A stretch of 64,000 bases of DNA from Celeribacter marinus (GCF_001308265.1 NZ_CP012023.1:2928932-2992931); one strand, 5' to 3'; shown: positions 16,501-25,463, numbered from the stretch's first letter. The notes: a model not told the origin generated them from the sequence alone. Program-made: numbers and translations.

Positions 16501-18084
16501 ATGTGTGCACAAAACACAAAGGGGCGGCAGGAGACTGCCGCCCCGACCTCTTCCACACCGCTCGCAATCGAGCTGCGTGGGATCTCAAAGGCGTTCGGCC
16601 CAGTTCAGGCCAATAAGGACATCTCAATCTCCGTGGCCAAAGGGACCATTCACGGGATCATTGGCGAAAACGGAGCGGGGAAATCCACGCTCATGTCGAT
16701 CCTCTACGGCTTTTACAAAGCCGATGCAGGAACGGTTTTGATTAACGGCAAAGAGGTCACGATCACCGATAGCCAAGCGGCGATTGCCGCCGGTATCGGC
16801 ATGGTGTTCCAACACTTTAAACTGGTTGAAAATTTTACCGTTCTTGAGAACGTCATTTTGGGTGCCGAAGAGGGTGGATTGCTCCGCCCTTCTCTCGCCA
16901 AAGCGCGTAACTTGCTCAAACAACTCTCGGATGAGTACGAGCTGTCCGTCGATCCCGATGCCTTGGTCGAAGATCTCTCCGTAGGCCACCAACAACGGGT
17001 CGAGATCCTCAAGGCGCTGTACCGCCAAGCCGATATTCTGATTTTGGACGAGCCAACGGGGGTGTTGACCCCCGCCGAGGCCGATCACCTGTTCCGCATC
17101 TTGGATGGACTAAAAGAGCAGGGAAAAACGATCATCCTGATCACTCACAAGCTGCGTGAAATCATGGAAGTGACCGACACAGTCTCGGTGATGCGCCGTG
17201 GCGAAATGACAGCCACCGTGAAAACCGCCGAGACCTCGCCCGAGCAACTGGCCGAGCTGATGGTCGGGCGCAAGGTGTTGTTACAAGTCGATAAAAAACC
17301 CGCCACGCCCACGCATCCCGTGTTGGAAATCGAAAACCTGCGCGTTGTGGATGAGCACGGTGTCGAGCGGGTCAAAGGGATCAACCTGACCGTGCGCGCG
17401 GGCGAGATTGTCGGCATCGCGGGTGTTGCAGGCAACGGTCAAACCGAGTTGCTCGAAGTGTTGGGCGGCTATCAGGACGGCACCGGTATTGTTCGGGTGA
17501 ACGGTCAGGAGTTGGACCTCACAGGCAAGCATTCCGACGGTCAATCGCGCCGCAAACGCTCCATCGCGCATGTCCCCGAGGATCGCCATGACGAGGGTCT
17601 GATCCTCGACTTCCAAGCGTGGGAGAATATGGTGTTCGGCTATCACCACGCGCCCGAATACCAAAAGAACCGTTTCTTGATGGATAACGCCAAAATCCGC
17701 GAAAAGACCGCAGAGGAAATGGCGAAATTCGATGTGCGCCCCCCAAATCCGCGCCTTGAGGCAAAGAGTTTTTCGGGCGGCAACCAACAAAAGATTGTCC
17801 TCGCGCGCGAGATTGATCGTAGCCCCGACCTGTTGCTCGTGGGCCAACCCACACGCGGCGTCGACATCGGCGCAATTGAGTTCATCCACCAACAAATTGT
17901 GGCCCTACGCGACGAAGGCAAAGCCATTTTGCTTGTCTCTGTCGAGTTGGAGGAAATCCTGTCGCTCTCGGATCGCATCGCGGTGATGTTCGACGGGCAT
18001 ATCATGGGTGAAAAACTGCCCTCGGAAACAAATGAGGGTGAGTTGGGCCTGATGATGGCGGGTATGACGGGAGACGAAACATAA
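16501..18084 (+). CDS. ABC transporter ATP-binding protein (nucleoside/sugar type, duplicated ATPase)
   Basis: A 527-aa protein with two ATPase halves. The first half has Walker A GENGAGKST, LSVGHQQRVEILKAL as signature and LILDEPTGVLTPAEA as Walker B. In the second half the Walker A position reads GVAGNGQTELLEVLGG, the signature is FSGGNQQKIVLAREI, and the D-loop region is QPTRGVDIGAIEFIHQQI. This asymmetry, with a degenerate second P-loop, is normal for the RbsA/YufO-like class that serves BMP importers. It starts 13 bases after the binding-protein gene and overlaps the first permease by one base. Confidence 0.94.
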   Translation: MCAQNTKGRQETAAPTSSTPLAIELRGISKAFGPVQANKDISISVAKGTIHGIIGENGAGKSTLMSILYGFYKADAGTVLINGKEVTITDSQAAIAAGIGMVFQHFKLVENFTVLENVILGAEEGGLLRPSLAKARNLLKQLSDEYELSVDPDALVEDLSVGHQQRVEILKALYRQADILILDEPTGVLTPAEADHLFRILDGLKEQGKTIILITHKLREIMEVTDTVSVMRRGEMTATVKTAETSPEQLAELMVGRKVLLQVDKKPATPTHPVLEIENLRVVDEHGVERVKGINLTVRAGEIVGIAGVAGNGQTELLEVLGGYQDGTGIVRVNGQELDLTGKHSDGQSRRKRSIAHVPEDRHDEGLILDFQAWENMVFGYHHAPEYQKNRFLMDNAKIREKTAEEMAKFDVRPPNPRLEAKSFSGGNQQKIVLAREIDRSPDLLLVGQPTRGVDIGAIEFIHQQIVALRDEGKAILLVSVELEEILSLSDRIAVMFDGHIMGEKLPSETNEGELGLMMAGMTGDET

Positions 18085-19184
18085 TGCAGAAAATGCCAAA
18101 ATGGGCCGATGCGGTCCTTATTCCCCTGTTCTCCATCATCATCGCGTTTTTCTTTTCCGGCATCGTCATTTGGGCGATCGGAAAAGATCCGGTCGTCGCC
18201 ATCCAAACCATGGTGAAAGGCGCGTTCGGAAGCACAAGCGGACTAGGCTACACGCTCTATTACACCACCAACTTCATCTTTACCGGATTGTCATTTGCGG
18301 TCGCGAGCCACACAAAGATCTTCAACATCGGCGGCGAAGGTCAGGCAATGGTCGGCGGCCTTGGCGTGGCACTTGTCTGTCTTGCTGTGCCATGGCCCCA
18401 TTGGACACTTGCCCTGCCGGCGGCAATGGTTGGTGGCGCGGCGTTTGGGGCGGCGTGGGCGTTTATCCCCGCCTACCTTCAGGCCAAACGCGGCTCGCAC
18501 ATCGTGATCACCACGATCATGTTCAACTTTATCGCGGCCGCCTTTCTGGGCTATTTGCTCACCAAAGTGCTCAAAAAACCGGGCGGCATGGCATCCGAAA
18601 CCGAGAGCTTTCCCGTAGGGGCACACCTTCCGACATTTCACGAAATGCTGGCCCCATTCGGGATCAATTTCAACCAACACGCGCCCGCGAACATCTCGTT
18701 CCTTGTCGCGCTTTTGTGTGCCTTTTTGTTCTGGCTGTTGATTTGGCGATCGCGCCTTGGCTATGAAATCCGCGCCTATGGCAACTCAGAAACAGCCGCA
18801 AAATACGCAGGCATCAACCCCACGAAAATCACCGTGGTCGCCATGTTGATCTCGGGCGGGCTTGCGGGCCTGATGTCCATCAATAACGTCATGGGTGAGG
18901 CCGAACGCCTGATCGATAACGCTGTTGAGGGCGCGGGCTTTATCGGTATTGCCGTGGCCCTCATGGGACGCAACCACCCCGTCGGGATCGTCCTTGCAGC
19001 CCTCCTATTCGGCTTTTTGTACCAAGGCGGCGCAGAGCTTTCGATGTGGGAGGCCATTCCGCGTGAACTGGTTATCGTGATCCAAGCACTCGTGATCATG
19101 TTCACCGGTGCGCTCGACAACATGGTGCGCCGTCCGCTTGAAAAGCTGTTCCTCATCTTCGGTCGCAAGAAAGAGGGATCGTGA
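18084..19184 (+). CDS. ABC transporter permease, BMP/nucleoside importer subunit 1
   Basis: A 366-aa inner-membrane permease of the BPD_transp_2 family (YufP-like). It has around ten hydrophobic segments; FSIIIAFFFSGIVIWAIG at the start, IFNIGGEGQAMVGGLGVAL (the conserved EGQ loop), GSHIVITTIMFNFIAA and ISGGLAGLMSINNVMGE are diagnostic. The ATG shares its first base with the preceding stop codon. It pairs with the next permease to form the heterodimeric channel. Confidence 0.93.
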   Translation: MQKMPKWADAVLIPLFSIIIAFFFSGIVIWAIGKDPVVAIQTMVKGAFGSTSGLGYTLYYTTNFIFTGLSFAVASHTKIFNIGGEGQAMVGGLGVALVCLAVPWPHWTLALPAAMVGGAAFGAAWAFIPAYLQAKRGSHIVITTIMFNFIAAAFLGYLLTKVLKKPGGMASETESFPVGAHLPTFHEMLAPFGINFNQHAPANISFLVALLCAFLFWLLIWRSRLGYEIRAYGNSETAAKYAGINPTKITVVAMLISGGLAGLMSINNVMGEAERLIDNAVEGAGFIGIAVALMGRNHPVGIVLAALLFGFLYQGGAELSMWEAIPRELVIVIQALVIMFTGALDNMVRRPLEKLFLIFGRKKEGS

Positions 19185-19185
19185 C

Positions 19186-20148
19186 ATGGATTATCTGACA
19201 CTCATCCAAATTCTCGACTCTACGGTGCGGCTTGCTACACCTTTGCTACTCACCTGTCTGGCGGGCCTGTTTTCCGAACGCGCGGGCGTGGTCGATATCG
19301 GCCTTGAGGGGAAACTCCTCGCCGCTGCCTTTTTGGCGGGTGCCGCGTCCTATGTTACAGGCTCTATCTGGATCGGCCTTTTGGCGGGAATTGGCGGCTC
19401 ACTGGCGTTTTCGATGCTCCACGGCTTGGCCTCCATCACGTTTAAGGGGGATCAGCTGATCTCCGGTGTCGCGCTCAATTTCCTCGCGGCGGGCTTGACG
19501 GTTGTTGTGGGCCAATCGTGGTTCCAACTGGGCGGGCGTACGCCGCCCTTGACTGGCAACGGGCGCTTCCAAGAGTGGAACCTGCCGTTCTCCGATCAAC
19601 TCGCCGATGTGCCGTATCTCGGCCCCCTCTATGACGATCTGATTTCGGGTCATACCGCGCTCACCTATATCGCGCTTGCGGCGGTGCCGTTGTCGTGGTG
19701 GGTTCTGTATCGCACACGCTTTGGCCTACGTCTGCGTGCGGTGGGCGAAAACCCATCTGCCGTGGATACCGCTGGCGTCTCTGTGGTCAAACTGCGCTTC
19801 GCCGCACTCGTGATCGCGGGAATCCTATGCGGTATGGCGGGCACCTATCTGGCCTCCCTCGCCGCTGGGTTCGTCAAAGACATGTCGGCGGGGCGTGGCT
19901 ATATCGCCCTTGCTGCTCTCATCTTTGCCAAGTGGCGGCCGTGGTATGCGCTATCGGCCACCTTGCTATTTGGCCTGTTGGAAGCCCTTGGCAACCGCTA
20001 TCAATCCATCTCGCTTGGGGACATCACAATTCCGGTGCAGTTCATGCAAGCGCTGCCCTATATCCTGACCGTGATTATCCTCGCGGGCTTTGTCGGCAAG
20101 GCTATTCCACCGCGCGCAGGCGGTCAGCCCTACGTCAAAGAACGCTAA
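19186..20148 (+). CDS. ABC transporter permease, BMP/nucleoside importer subunit 2
   Basis: A 320-aa permease (YufQ-like, BPD_transp_2). It has VVDIGLEGKLLAAAFLAG (EGK/EGQ loop), GDQLISGVALNFLAAGLTV, RFGLRLRAVGENPSAVDTAG and GRGYIALAALIFAKWRPW. The start at 19186 is two bases after the previous stop; the longer open frame from 19108 would overlap the first permease heavily. A clean terminator follows, closing the operon. Confidence 0.93.
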   Translation: MDYLTLIQILDSTVRLATPLLLTCLAGLFSERAGVVDIGLEGKLLAAAFLAGAASYVTGSIWIGLLAGIGGSLAFSMLHGLASITFKGDQLISGVALNFLAAGLTVVVGQSWFQLGGRTPPLTGNGRFQEWNLPFSDQLADVPYLGPLYDDLISGHTALTYIALAAVPLSWWVLYRTRFGLRLRAVGENPSAVDTAGVSVVKLRFAALVIAGILCGMAGTYLASLAAGFVKDMSAGRGYIALAALIFAKWRPWYALSATLLFGLLEALGNRYQSISLGDITIPVQFMQALPYILTVIILAGFVGKAIPPRAGGQPYVKER

Positions 20149-20168
20149 CAACGACGACATCGCACGAA

Positions 20169-20196
20169 CAAAAGCGGGGCTTTGGCTCCGCTTTTG
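20169..20196 (+). terminator. Terminator closing the BMP importer operon
   Basis: A perfect nine-base stem: CAAAAGCGG (20169-20177) and CCGCTTTTG (20188-20196) around a ten-base loop, 20 bases after the last permease stop. The TTTT lies within the stem, with no further T-run. Confidence 0.8.
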
Positions 20197-20275
20197 TCGT
20201 TAAAGCACCGGCTTGGGTTTGACGCGGGGGCCATTTCATTGCATTCCTGAACAAACGCATGCCGAAAGTACCCTA

Positions 20276-21184
20276 ATGCAGATATTCCTGCCCATCGCCG
20301 AGGTCTCCGTGAACGCTTTTGTCCTATTGGGACTTGGCGGTCTGGTCGGAATCTTGTCTGGGATGTTCGGCGTTGGTGGCGGCTTTCTCATCACGCCTTT
20401 GTTGTTCTTTGTCGGCATCCCGCCCGCCGTAGCGGTGGCCACCTCCGCCAATCAAATTGTCGCCTCCTCCGTCTCTGCCGTTCTCGCGCATCTCAAACGC
20501 AAGACTGTCGACCTGAGAATGGGGATGGTTCTATTGATAGGCGGTCTGGTCGGCTCCGCCATTGGCATGCAAATTTTCAACATTCTCAAGGCAATGGGCC
20601 AAGTCGATTTGCTTGTCACTCTTTGCTACGTTGTGTTTTTGGGCATCATTGGCGCGCTCATGTTGGTGGAATCCGTGCGTGCACTCAACCGCGCAAAGGG
20701 CCGCCCGACAGCGCGCAAAGAGCGCACCAAACATACGTGGGTACACAACCTACCGCTCAAAATGAAGTTCCGCACCTCGGGCCTCTACATCTCGATCATC
20801 CCCCCGCTGGGCGTTGGTGTCTTGGTCGGAATGCTCGCCGCGATCATGGGGGTCGGCGGCGGCTTTATCATGGTGCCCGCAATGATTTATCTCATCGGGA
20901 TGCCAACCAAAGTGGTCATTGGCACCTCTCTATTCCAGATCATTTTTGTGACCGCCTTCACCACAATGCTCCACGCCGTCACCAACCAGACGGTTGATAT
21001 CATGCTCGCCATGCTGTTGCTCGTCGGCGGGGTGGTCGGTGCACAATTTGGCACCCAAATCGGGTTACGCCTCAAAGCGGAACAATTGCGCATCCTGTTG
21101 GCGCTTTTGGTCCTTGCTGTCTGCTTGAAACTTGGGATTGATTTGCTGATCACACCCAAAGAACTTTTCTCACTGGGGCAATGA
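20276..21184 (+). CDS. TauE/SafE-family sulfite exporter-like permease
   Basis: A 302-aa membrane protein with two homologous halves: GLGGLVGILSGMFGVGGGFL near residue 20 and GVLVGMLAAIMGVGGGFIM near residue 185. Each carries the GVGGG motif of TauE/SafE. Members export sulfite or organosulfonates. It is followed two bases later by the TIGR02186 gene, a pairing typical of Rhodobacteraceae; the substrate is unknown. The start was set at 20276; the frame from 20213 adds a non-conserved leader. Confidence 0.9.
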   Translation: MQIFLPIAEVSVNAFVLLGLGGLVGILSGMFGVGGGFLITPLLFFVGIPPAVAVATSANQIVASSVSAVLAHLKRKTVDLRMGMVLLIGGLVGSAIGMQIFNILKAMGQVDLLVTLCYVVFLGIIGALMLVESVRALNRAKGRPTARKERTKHTWVHNLPLKMKFRTSGLYISIIPPLGVGVLVGMLAAIMGVGGGFIMVPAMIYLIGMPTKVVIGTSLFQIIFVTAFTTMLHAVTNQTVDIMLAMLLLVGGVVGAQFGTQIGLRLKAEQLRILLALLVLAVCLKLGIDLLITPKELFSLGQ

Positions 21185-21185
21185 T

Positions 21186-21935
21186 ATGATGCGCTTCGCC
21201 CCCCTCGTTTTCCTCATATCGCTTTTGGCGCCATGTGCCGCACACGCCGAACAGGTTGTGGCGGCCTTGAGTCAAAACCGGATCTCGATCACTGCAAATT
21301 TTGATGGCTCCGAAATCTTGATTTATGGCGCGGTCAAACGCGACACCCCCACACCCGATGATGGTCCTCTTGATGTCATCATTACGGTGGCGGGGCCGCA
21401 AAAGGTCGAAACCATTCGCCGCAAAGACCGCCGTTTGGGCATTTGGATCAACGTTGAGAATACGATCATGGGGCACGCCCCTACCTTTTACGAGGTGGCC
21501 TCGACACGTGCCTTAAGTGACACGCTCACGCCCCTCACCGATAGCCTTTGGAAAATCACGCCAGACGCGCAAATTTTGCCGGCCATGCGCGGCGCTCCGG
21601 CGCGCGATGCGCTTTTGCGCCTGCGGACAGCTGATGAACTTTACCGTGTGCGCGAAAATGACGTGGAGATCACCCAAGATACTCTGTTTTCCACCTCTGT
21701 GACGCTTCCGTCCAACCTCGTTGAGGGCGGATACACAACCCGCATTCTCCTCCTGCGCGAAGGCAGAGTGCTCGATAGCTATACCACCTCGATCAATGTC
21801 CAAAAGGTTGGCATTGAACGCTGGCTGTACCGCCTCGCTCAGGACAATGCTTTTCTCTACGGCCTGCTCGCGCTTTTGATTGCGGGACTATCGGGCTGGT
21901 TGGCATCCGCAGGGTTCCGCCTCCTCAAGCGCTAG
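21186..21935 (+). CDS. TIGR02186 family protein, membrane-anchored periplasmic
   Basis: A 249-aa protein with a signal peptide (APLVFLISLLAPCAAHA), a mature part starting EQVVAALSQNRISITANFDG, and one C-terminal helix (YGLLALLIAGLSGWLASAG) ending in basic residues. This matches the uncharacterised TIGR02186 family, which sits beside TauE-type permeases in Rhodobacteraceae. The shape suggests a periplasmic domain attached to the inner membrane that may assist the upstream permease. Its stop lies three bases from the convergent helicase gene. Confidence 0.82.
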   Translation: MMRFAPLVFLISLLAPCAAHAEQVVAALSQNRISITANFDGSEILIYGAVKRDTPTPDDGPLDVIITVAGPQKVETIRRKDRRLGIWINVENTIMGHAPTFYEVASTRALSDTLTPLTDSLWKITPDAQILPAMRGAPARDALLRLRTADELYRVRENDVEITQDTLFSTSVTLPSNLVEGGYTTRILLLREGRVLDSYTTSINVQKVGIERWLYRLAQDNAFLYGLLALLIAGLSGWLASAGFRLLKR

Positions 21936-21938
21936 TCG

Positions 21939-23480
21939 CTACAACCCGTTGTCATCCTGAAGTTCAAGCGCGAAACCCGCCGCTTGTTTTTGCGTCAGAT
22001 CGGCCACATCCAACGGTACAGTTGGCTTTGACAGACGCGCACGCGTCACCCAAAACAGACGCTTTTCAGCCCGCGTAATCGCAACATAGGCCAAGCGCTT
22101 CCATAGCGGTATACCCGCTTCCATGCGCCCCGCGCGCGCCGCCGCATAAAGATCGGGGGCGAACACCTGCACATTTTCCCATTGCGAGCCTTGCGCCTTG
22201 TGAATGGTCACAGCGGCACCGTGCAAAAATGTCGCTCCCATACGGGCGGCAAACGGAATGAATGGTTCCTCCTCATCGGGGAATTCAATCTTCACAATTG
22301 AGGCCGCCGAGATGTTCGGATCCTCTGCGCCCATCACATGCAATCGTGAAAATCCCGGCTTTCGACCGGGCCCCAGATAGACCACTTGCGCCCCTTTGAT
22401 GAGGCCACGCGCCTCCAAATCCAGTCGCTTTTTGCGGTGTTTGGCCGGCAGTTCAATCCCGTCACAAATCAGCGGCTCACCGGGCAACAGTGCATCAGAG
22501 GGCGCATCAAACACACCGCGAAACGCCTGTATCAAACGGATACGCGTTGCGTTGCGCCACACCAAAGTCGGTGAGCGCGCCATGAGATCGCTTTCCACAC
22601 GCTGCGCATATATGACCCTGTCGTCCGCCTTGGCCGCGTCTTCGATCATACGCTCGAATTGATCAAAGCTCAGGTTCGGATCGGCAAGTGCGTGCGCAAG
22701 ATCCAAAATCGGGCTATCGCTTTCCTGACGGTGGATGCGCGACAACACATTGGTTTTGTTCTCTGGAAGTCGCTCGAACATCATCTCACCCGCCTGATTG
22801 ACAGGGGCGAGCTGTGCGGGATCTCCGAATAGAACGAGGGTCGGAAAAATCTCCTGCAAATCCTCGAATTGCTTTTTATCTAGCATCGACGACTCGTCGA
22901 TAAACCCGATATCAAGCGGGTCATCACGTCTCTTCCAACCCGTAATGAAGTCCGATCCACGCAGTCCCGCCGCCGCGAGTGCACCCGGAATGGATTTGTT
23001 TTTTTGGTAGAACGCGTAAGCGCGGTCAAGCGCCTCTTCGCTCAAGCCATCAACATCAACAGGTCGCTCCCCCTGCCCCGCCAGCCATTCGGCCAGCTTT
23101 TCATATTCAGGGTCGTAGACGGGCGTATACAGAATTCTGTGGATCGTCGTCGCAGGGACACCGCGATTGCGTAGTACCGATGCCGCCTTGTTCGTTGGCG
23201 CGAGAATAGCAAGCGTGCGGCGCTCCTTGCGTTTTCGCCCCTCCCAATCTCCAGACACAATATCAACGCCCGCGTCCTCAAGCGCCTTATAGAGCTGCGC
23301 GAGAAGGAGCGTTTTACCTGATCCCGCCTTGCCAATAACCGCGCGCACGGAACGGCGCTCGTCGACACGCGGCACGACAATGCCATTCTCCAAATCAACC
23401 CCCGCACCTTTCAACAAGGCGCTTACGGCATCATAGGCTTCGGCTTGATCTTCGGAATAAATGACGGGGCTTTGAGACAT
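21939..23480 (-). CDS. RecD-like ATP-dependent DNA helicase (SF1B)
   Basis: A 513-aa helicase with motif I VIGKAGSGKTLLLAQLYK near residue 50, motif Ia ILAPTNKAASVLR, motif II FIDESSMLDKKQ, motif III LVLFGDPAQLAPV and motif VI LAYVAITRAEKRLFW; GAAVTIHKAQGSQW is the usual motif V region. It lacks RecD partners here, so it is a stand-alone SF1B helicase (RecD2/Dda-like), likely in DNA repair or replication. It follows luxI by about 50 bases and may be read through from that cluster. Confidence 0.88.
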   Translation of the reverse strand: MSQSPVIYSEDQAEAYDAVSALLKGAGVDLENGIVVPRVDERRSVRAVIGKAGSGKTLLLAQLYKALEDAGVDIVSGDWEGRKRKERRTLAILAPTNKAASVLRNRGVPATTIHRILYTPVYDPEYEKLAEWLAGQGERPVDVDGLSEEALDRAYAFYQKNKSIPGALAAAGLRGSDFITGWKRRDDPLDIGFIDESSMLDKKQFEDLQEIFPTLVLFGDPAQLAPVNQAGEMMFERLPENKTNVLSRIHRQESDSPILDLAHALADPNLSFDQFERMIEDAAKADDRVIYAQRVESDLMARSPTLVWRNATRIRLIQAFRGVFDAPSDALLPGEPLICDGIELPAKHRKKRLDLEARGLIKGAQVVYLGPGRKPGFSRLHVMGAEDPNISAASIVKIEFPDEEEPFIPFAARMGATFLHGAAVTIHKAQGSQWENVQVFAPDLYAAARAGRMEAGIPLWKRLAYVAITRAEKRLFWVTRARLSKPTVPLDVADLTQKQAAGFALELQDDNGL

Positions 23481-23532
23481 GCGGCGATCCTATAGGGCCG
23501 CCGCATCAGGTGCCAGTCACGAAGCGCGCGAA

Positions 23533-24174
23533 TTACGCAATTGCACGCTCGTCGAGGTAGGGTCGAGCATGTTCAAATGCTGCGCGAAACCACATCTTGG
23601 ACATTGCACGATCAATACCCGCTTTCTCTAACGTTGGGCCAAACGCATCGGCATGCATCTCCCAAAGGCCCACACCGATATCTTCGCCATCATGTGATGC
23701 GCGGCCAATGACCTCAGGGGACAGGCCCATCAACCGGTAAATACGCTCCATGCGCGGGTCAAACACACCGACAAAGTGTTCCAGCTTAAACTCGTCCATC
23801 AACTCGCCCGCTGCAACCGTGAGTGCGGCCGCAACACGACGATCCGCTTTGGGAGCGAGGCAAAACCGTGTGCATTCCCAAATCAGCGGAGACACAATTT
23901 TCACACCATCCGTCAGGTGACTAAAATGGTCGTTAACCATGGTGTCGCCGGTTGTTGGTAAAAACCGCATAGACCCGCCATGCGTTCCGTCAGCTTTTTG
24001 CCAGATGACGTACAGCGGGTTCATATCGTCGTATTCATCGCGCTCTTCACCGCGCTCGTTCACGGATACGGCCCAACCCAACCGGCGTTTGAATTGGTCC
24101 GCGCGGTCGCGAAACATCGTGTCACGCATAAGCGGGAAAAAGTGCAGATCATCAGCATAAATATAGTGCAGCAT
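23533..24174 (-). CDS. luxI: Acyl-homoserine-lactone synthase, LuxI family
   Basis: A 213-aa autoinducer synthase that uses S-adenosylmethionine and an acyl-ACP. The conserved LuxI features are present: FRDRADQFKRRLGW near residues 21-34 (R, F, W), DEYDDMNPLYVIW (the D-x-x-D site), GGSMRFLPTTGDTMV (conserved R) and VSPLIWECTRFCL (E and R). AGGAG lies just upstream of the ATG. luxR is upstream with a 150-base gap that may hold its own promoter. The acyl chain length cannot be read from sequence. Confidence 0.92.
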   Translation of the reverse strand: MLHYIYADDLHFFPLMRDTMFRDRADQFKRRLGWAVSVNERGEERDEYDDMNPLYVIWQKADGTHGGSMRFLPTTGDTMVNDHFSHLTDGVKIVSPLIWECTRFCLAPKADRRVAAALTVAAGELMDEFKLEHFVGVFDPRMERIYRLMGLSPEVIGRASHDGEDIGVGLWEMHADAFGPTLEKAGIDRAMSKMWFRAAFEHARPYLDERAIA

Positions 24175-24324
24175 AATAGACTCCTGTCAGATATCGCTCT
24201 CGGCCAGACATACATCATTGTCGCTGACGGGTATGAGCAGACTCTTAAGTTTCTATTTTAGATTGAGTCGCGCAAGCGTGATGCAACTTTGGGAGTATTA
24301 ATTTTCGCTATATGATAATTGCGC

Positions 24325-24939
24325 CTATCGAAAGTGCGCGCCCACGGCATGTGTGGTATTCATTGCACCCAATTTGTGCCGTGCCGCTTCGATATACACA
24401 CGCAGGGTATGCTCAGAGATTCCCATTTGTTGCGCGGTCTGTGACCGATTTAGGCCTTTCGCGAGGCATGTAATGGCCTCAACTTCGCGTGGCGATAGAG
24501 GCTGAGAGACCGCCGTGGCCCCCGCAGTTTCCAATTGTAACGCCTTTTTGTTGAACTCATGCGCACAGACAACAAGGGTGCGCTCCATAGAATGAATAAA
24601 CTTTTCCCATTGCACATCGGTCGCATCGTCATTCAACGTGAAAAGGGCGAACTGACCATTCGGACCGCGCACCGGCACCGAAAATCCCTGACTGCCCACA
24701 CCATATTCCAGCGCATCAAGAAAAAAGGTGCGCGCAGACCGCGATGACCAATCCAGCTGCTTCCAATTCACGGGCGTGAACCGCTGAAAGCATCCGAACA
24801 ACACCGGATCAAGGCGTAGATAATCCTTCACCAGATACCGGTCGACCCATTCGGACGAATATGTGCCGACCCCAAACCGTTCACCCGCGCTATTTACCCA
24901 GTGGTACACCACATGTTTGATCCCAAGGATATCGCGCAA
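24325..24939 (-). CDS. luxR: LuxR-family autoinducer-binding transcriptional regulator
   Basis: A 204-aa (from TTG 24939) quorum-sensing regulator. The N-terminal autoinducer domain keeps the ligand residues: SSEWVDRYLVKDYLRLDPV (W, Y, D, P) and the later W in FTPVNWKQL. The C-terminal helix-turn-helix is LSPREVEAITCLAKGLNRSQ, then QMGISEHTLRVYIEAARHKL. The start is unclear: the frame stays open upstream to 25002 and reads KFLEYIQHVETFQQFQSASE, which looks like a genuine LuxR N-terminus but has only CTG or TTG starts. The C-terminus ends HAVGAHFR, a few residues shorter than usual. Confidence 0.88.
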   Translation of the reverse strand: MRDILGIKHVVYHWVNSAGERFGVGTYSSEWVDRYLVKDYLRLDPVLFGCFQRFTPVNWKQLDWSSRSARTFFLDALEYGVGSQGFSVPVRGPNGQFALFTLNDDATDVQWEKFIHSMERTLVVCAHEFNKKALQLETAGATAVSQPLSPREVEAITCLAKGLNRSQTAQQMGISEHTLRVYIEAARHKLGAMNTTHAVGAHFR

Positions 24940-24973
24940 ATTTTCAGACGCCGATTGAAACTGTTGAAATGTT

Positions 24974-25183
24974 TCAACATGCTGGATGTATTCCAGAAAT
25001 TTTTACAGCGCCGCCGTCATTGAGATCCATCAGTTCTTGTTGCCAGCGCGCGCGGCCCACTTTTAGGTCCGCAGCCGCCAAAAGGCACGCATCTGTCAGT
25101 ATATCCGCAGTCGCGTGCATACCTTTTTTTTCTACGAAAACTCGCAGGTCCGCTAGAACGTCCAAAATCCAATCATCGTTCAT
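24974..25183 (-). CDS. Small conserved protein upstream of luxR (69 aa)
   Basis: Starts at ATG 25183 with the segment NDDWILDVLADLRVFVEKKG followed by an alanine-rich helix (DACLLAAADLKVG). I recall similar 60-70-aa proteins beside Roseobacter luxR/luxI genes, with the same WILDVLADL opening. It has no membrane segment and may be two or three helices. Its 3' end overlaps the probable true 5' end of luxR in another frame, so the two are likely translationally coupled. Function unknown. Confidence 0.6.
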   Translation of the reverse strand: MNDDWILDVLADLRVFVEKKGMHATADILTDACLLAAADLKVGRARWQQELMDLNDGGAVKISGIHPAC

Positions 25184-25291
25184 CGAAGATCTCTCACCTC
25201 AACATTGTGATAGTGTTCTGACCTTACCATGTGATTGGAACCAAACGATATTCACATCTTTACCATCCCCAAAAGTAGCGAGGTAGTAAAG

Positions 25292-25338
25292 CTTAAGTGC
25301 AATTTAACATTAACAATTTACTAACTATTACACTTAAG
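25292..25338. repeat. Inverted repeat CTTAAGTG / CACTTAAG in the lux promoter region
   Basis: CTTAAGTG at 25292-25299 and CACTTAAG at 25331-25338 are perfect inverted arms 31 bases apart in a markedly AT-rich stretch. The left arm overlaps the CtrA-like box. The interval also holds a further TTAAC. Confidence 0.5.
25293..25308. promoter_or_regulatory. CtrA consensus box upstream of the luxR-luxI cluster
   Basis: TTAAGTGCAATTTAAC is an exact match to TTAA-N7-TTAAC, the CtrA consensus. It lies 110 bases before the start of the 69-aa gene that heads the cluster, inside the AT-rich intergenic region 25184-25463. CtrA and quorum sensing are known to be linked in Roseobacters such as Dinoroseobacter shibae. 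Confidence 0.55.
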
Positions 25339-25463
25339 TTGCGTATTTAAATAAAATTTTATCTATGTTCAACATGCATTTCGATCAGAGGCGAACGAAT
25401 CAAAATAGCCGCCCCCATGAACTGGTGACGGCACTTAGATCTTCGTTTTTGAGGATGTCCGCG

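Noticed and set aside
24175..24324. Lux-box in the luxR-luxI gap
   Set aside because: The two CTG-type half-sites (CTGGCCGAG and ATCTGACAG on the minus strand) are direct rather than inverted and poorly matched, so I do not call a lux box.
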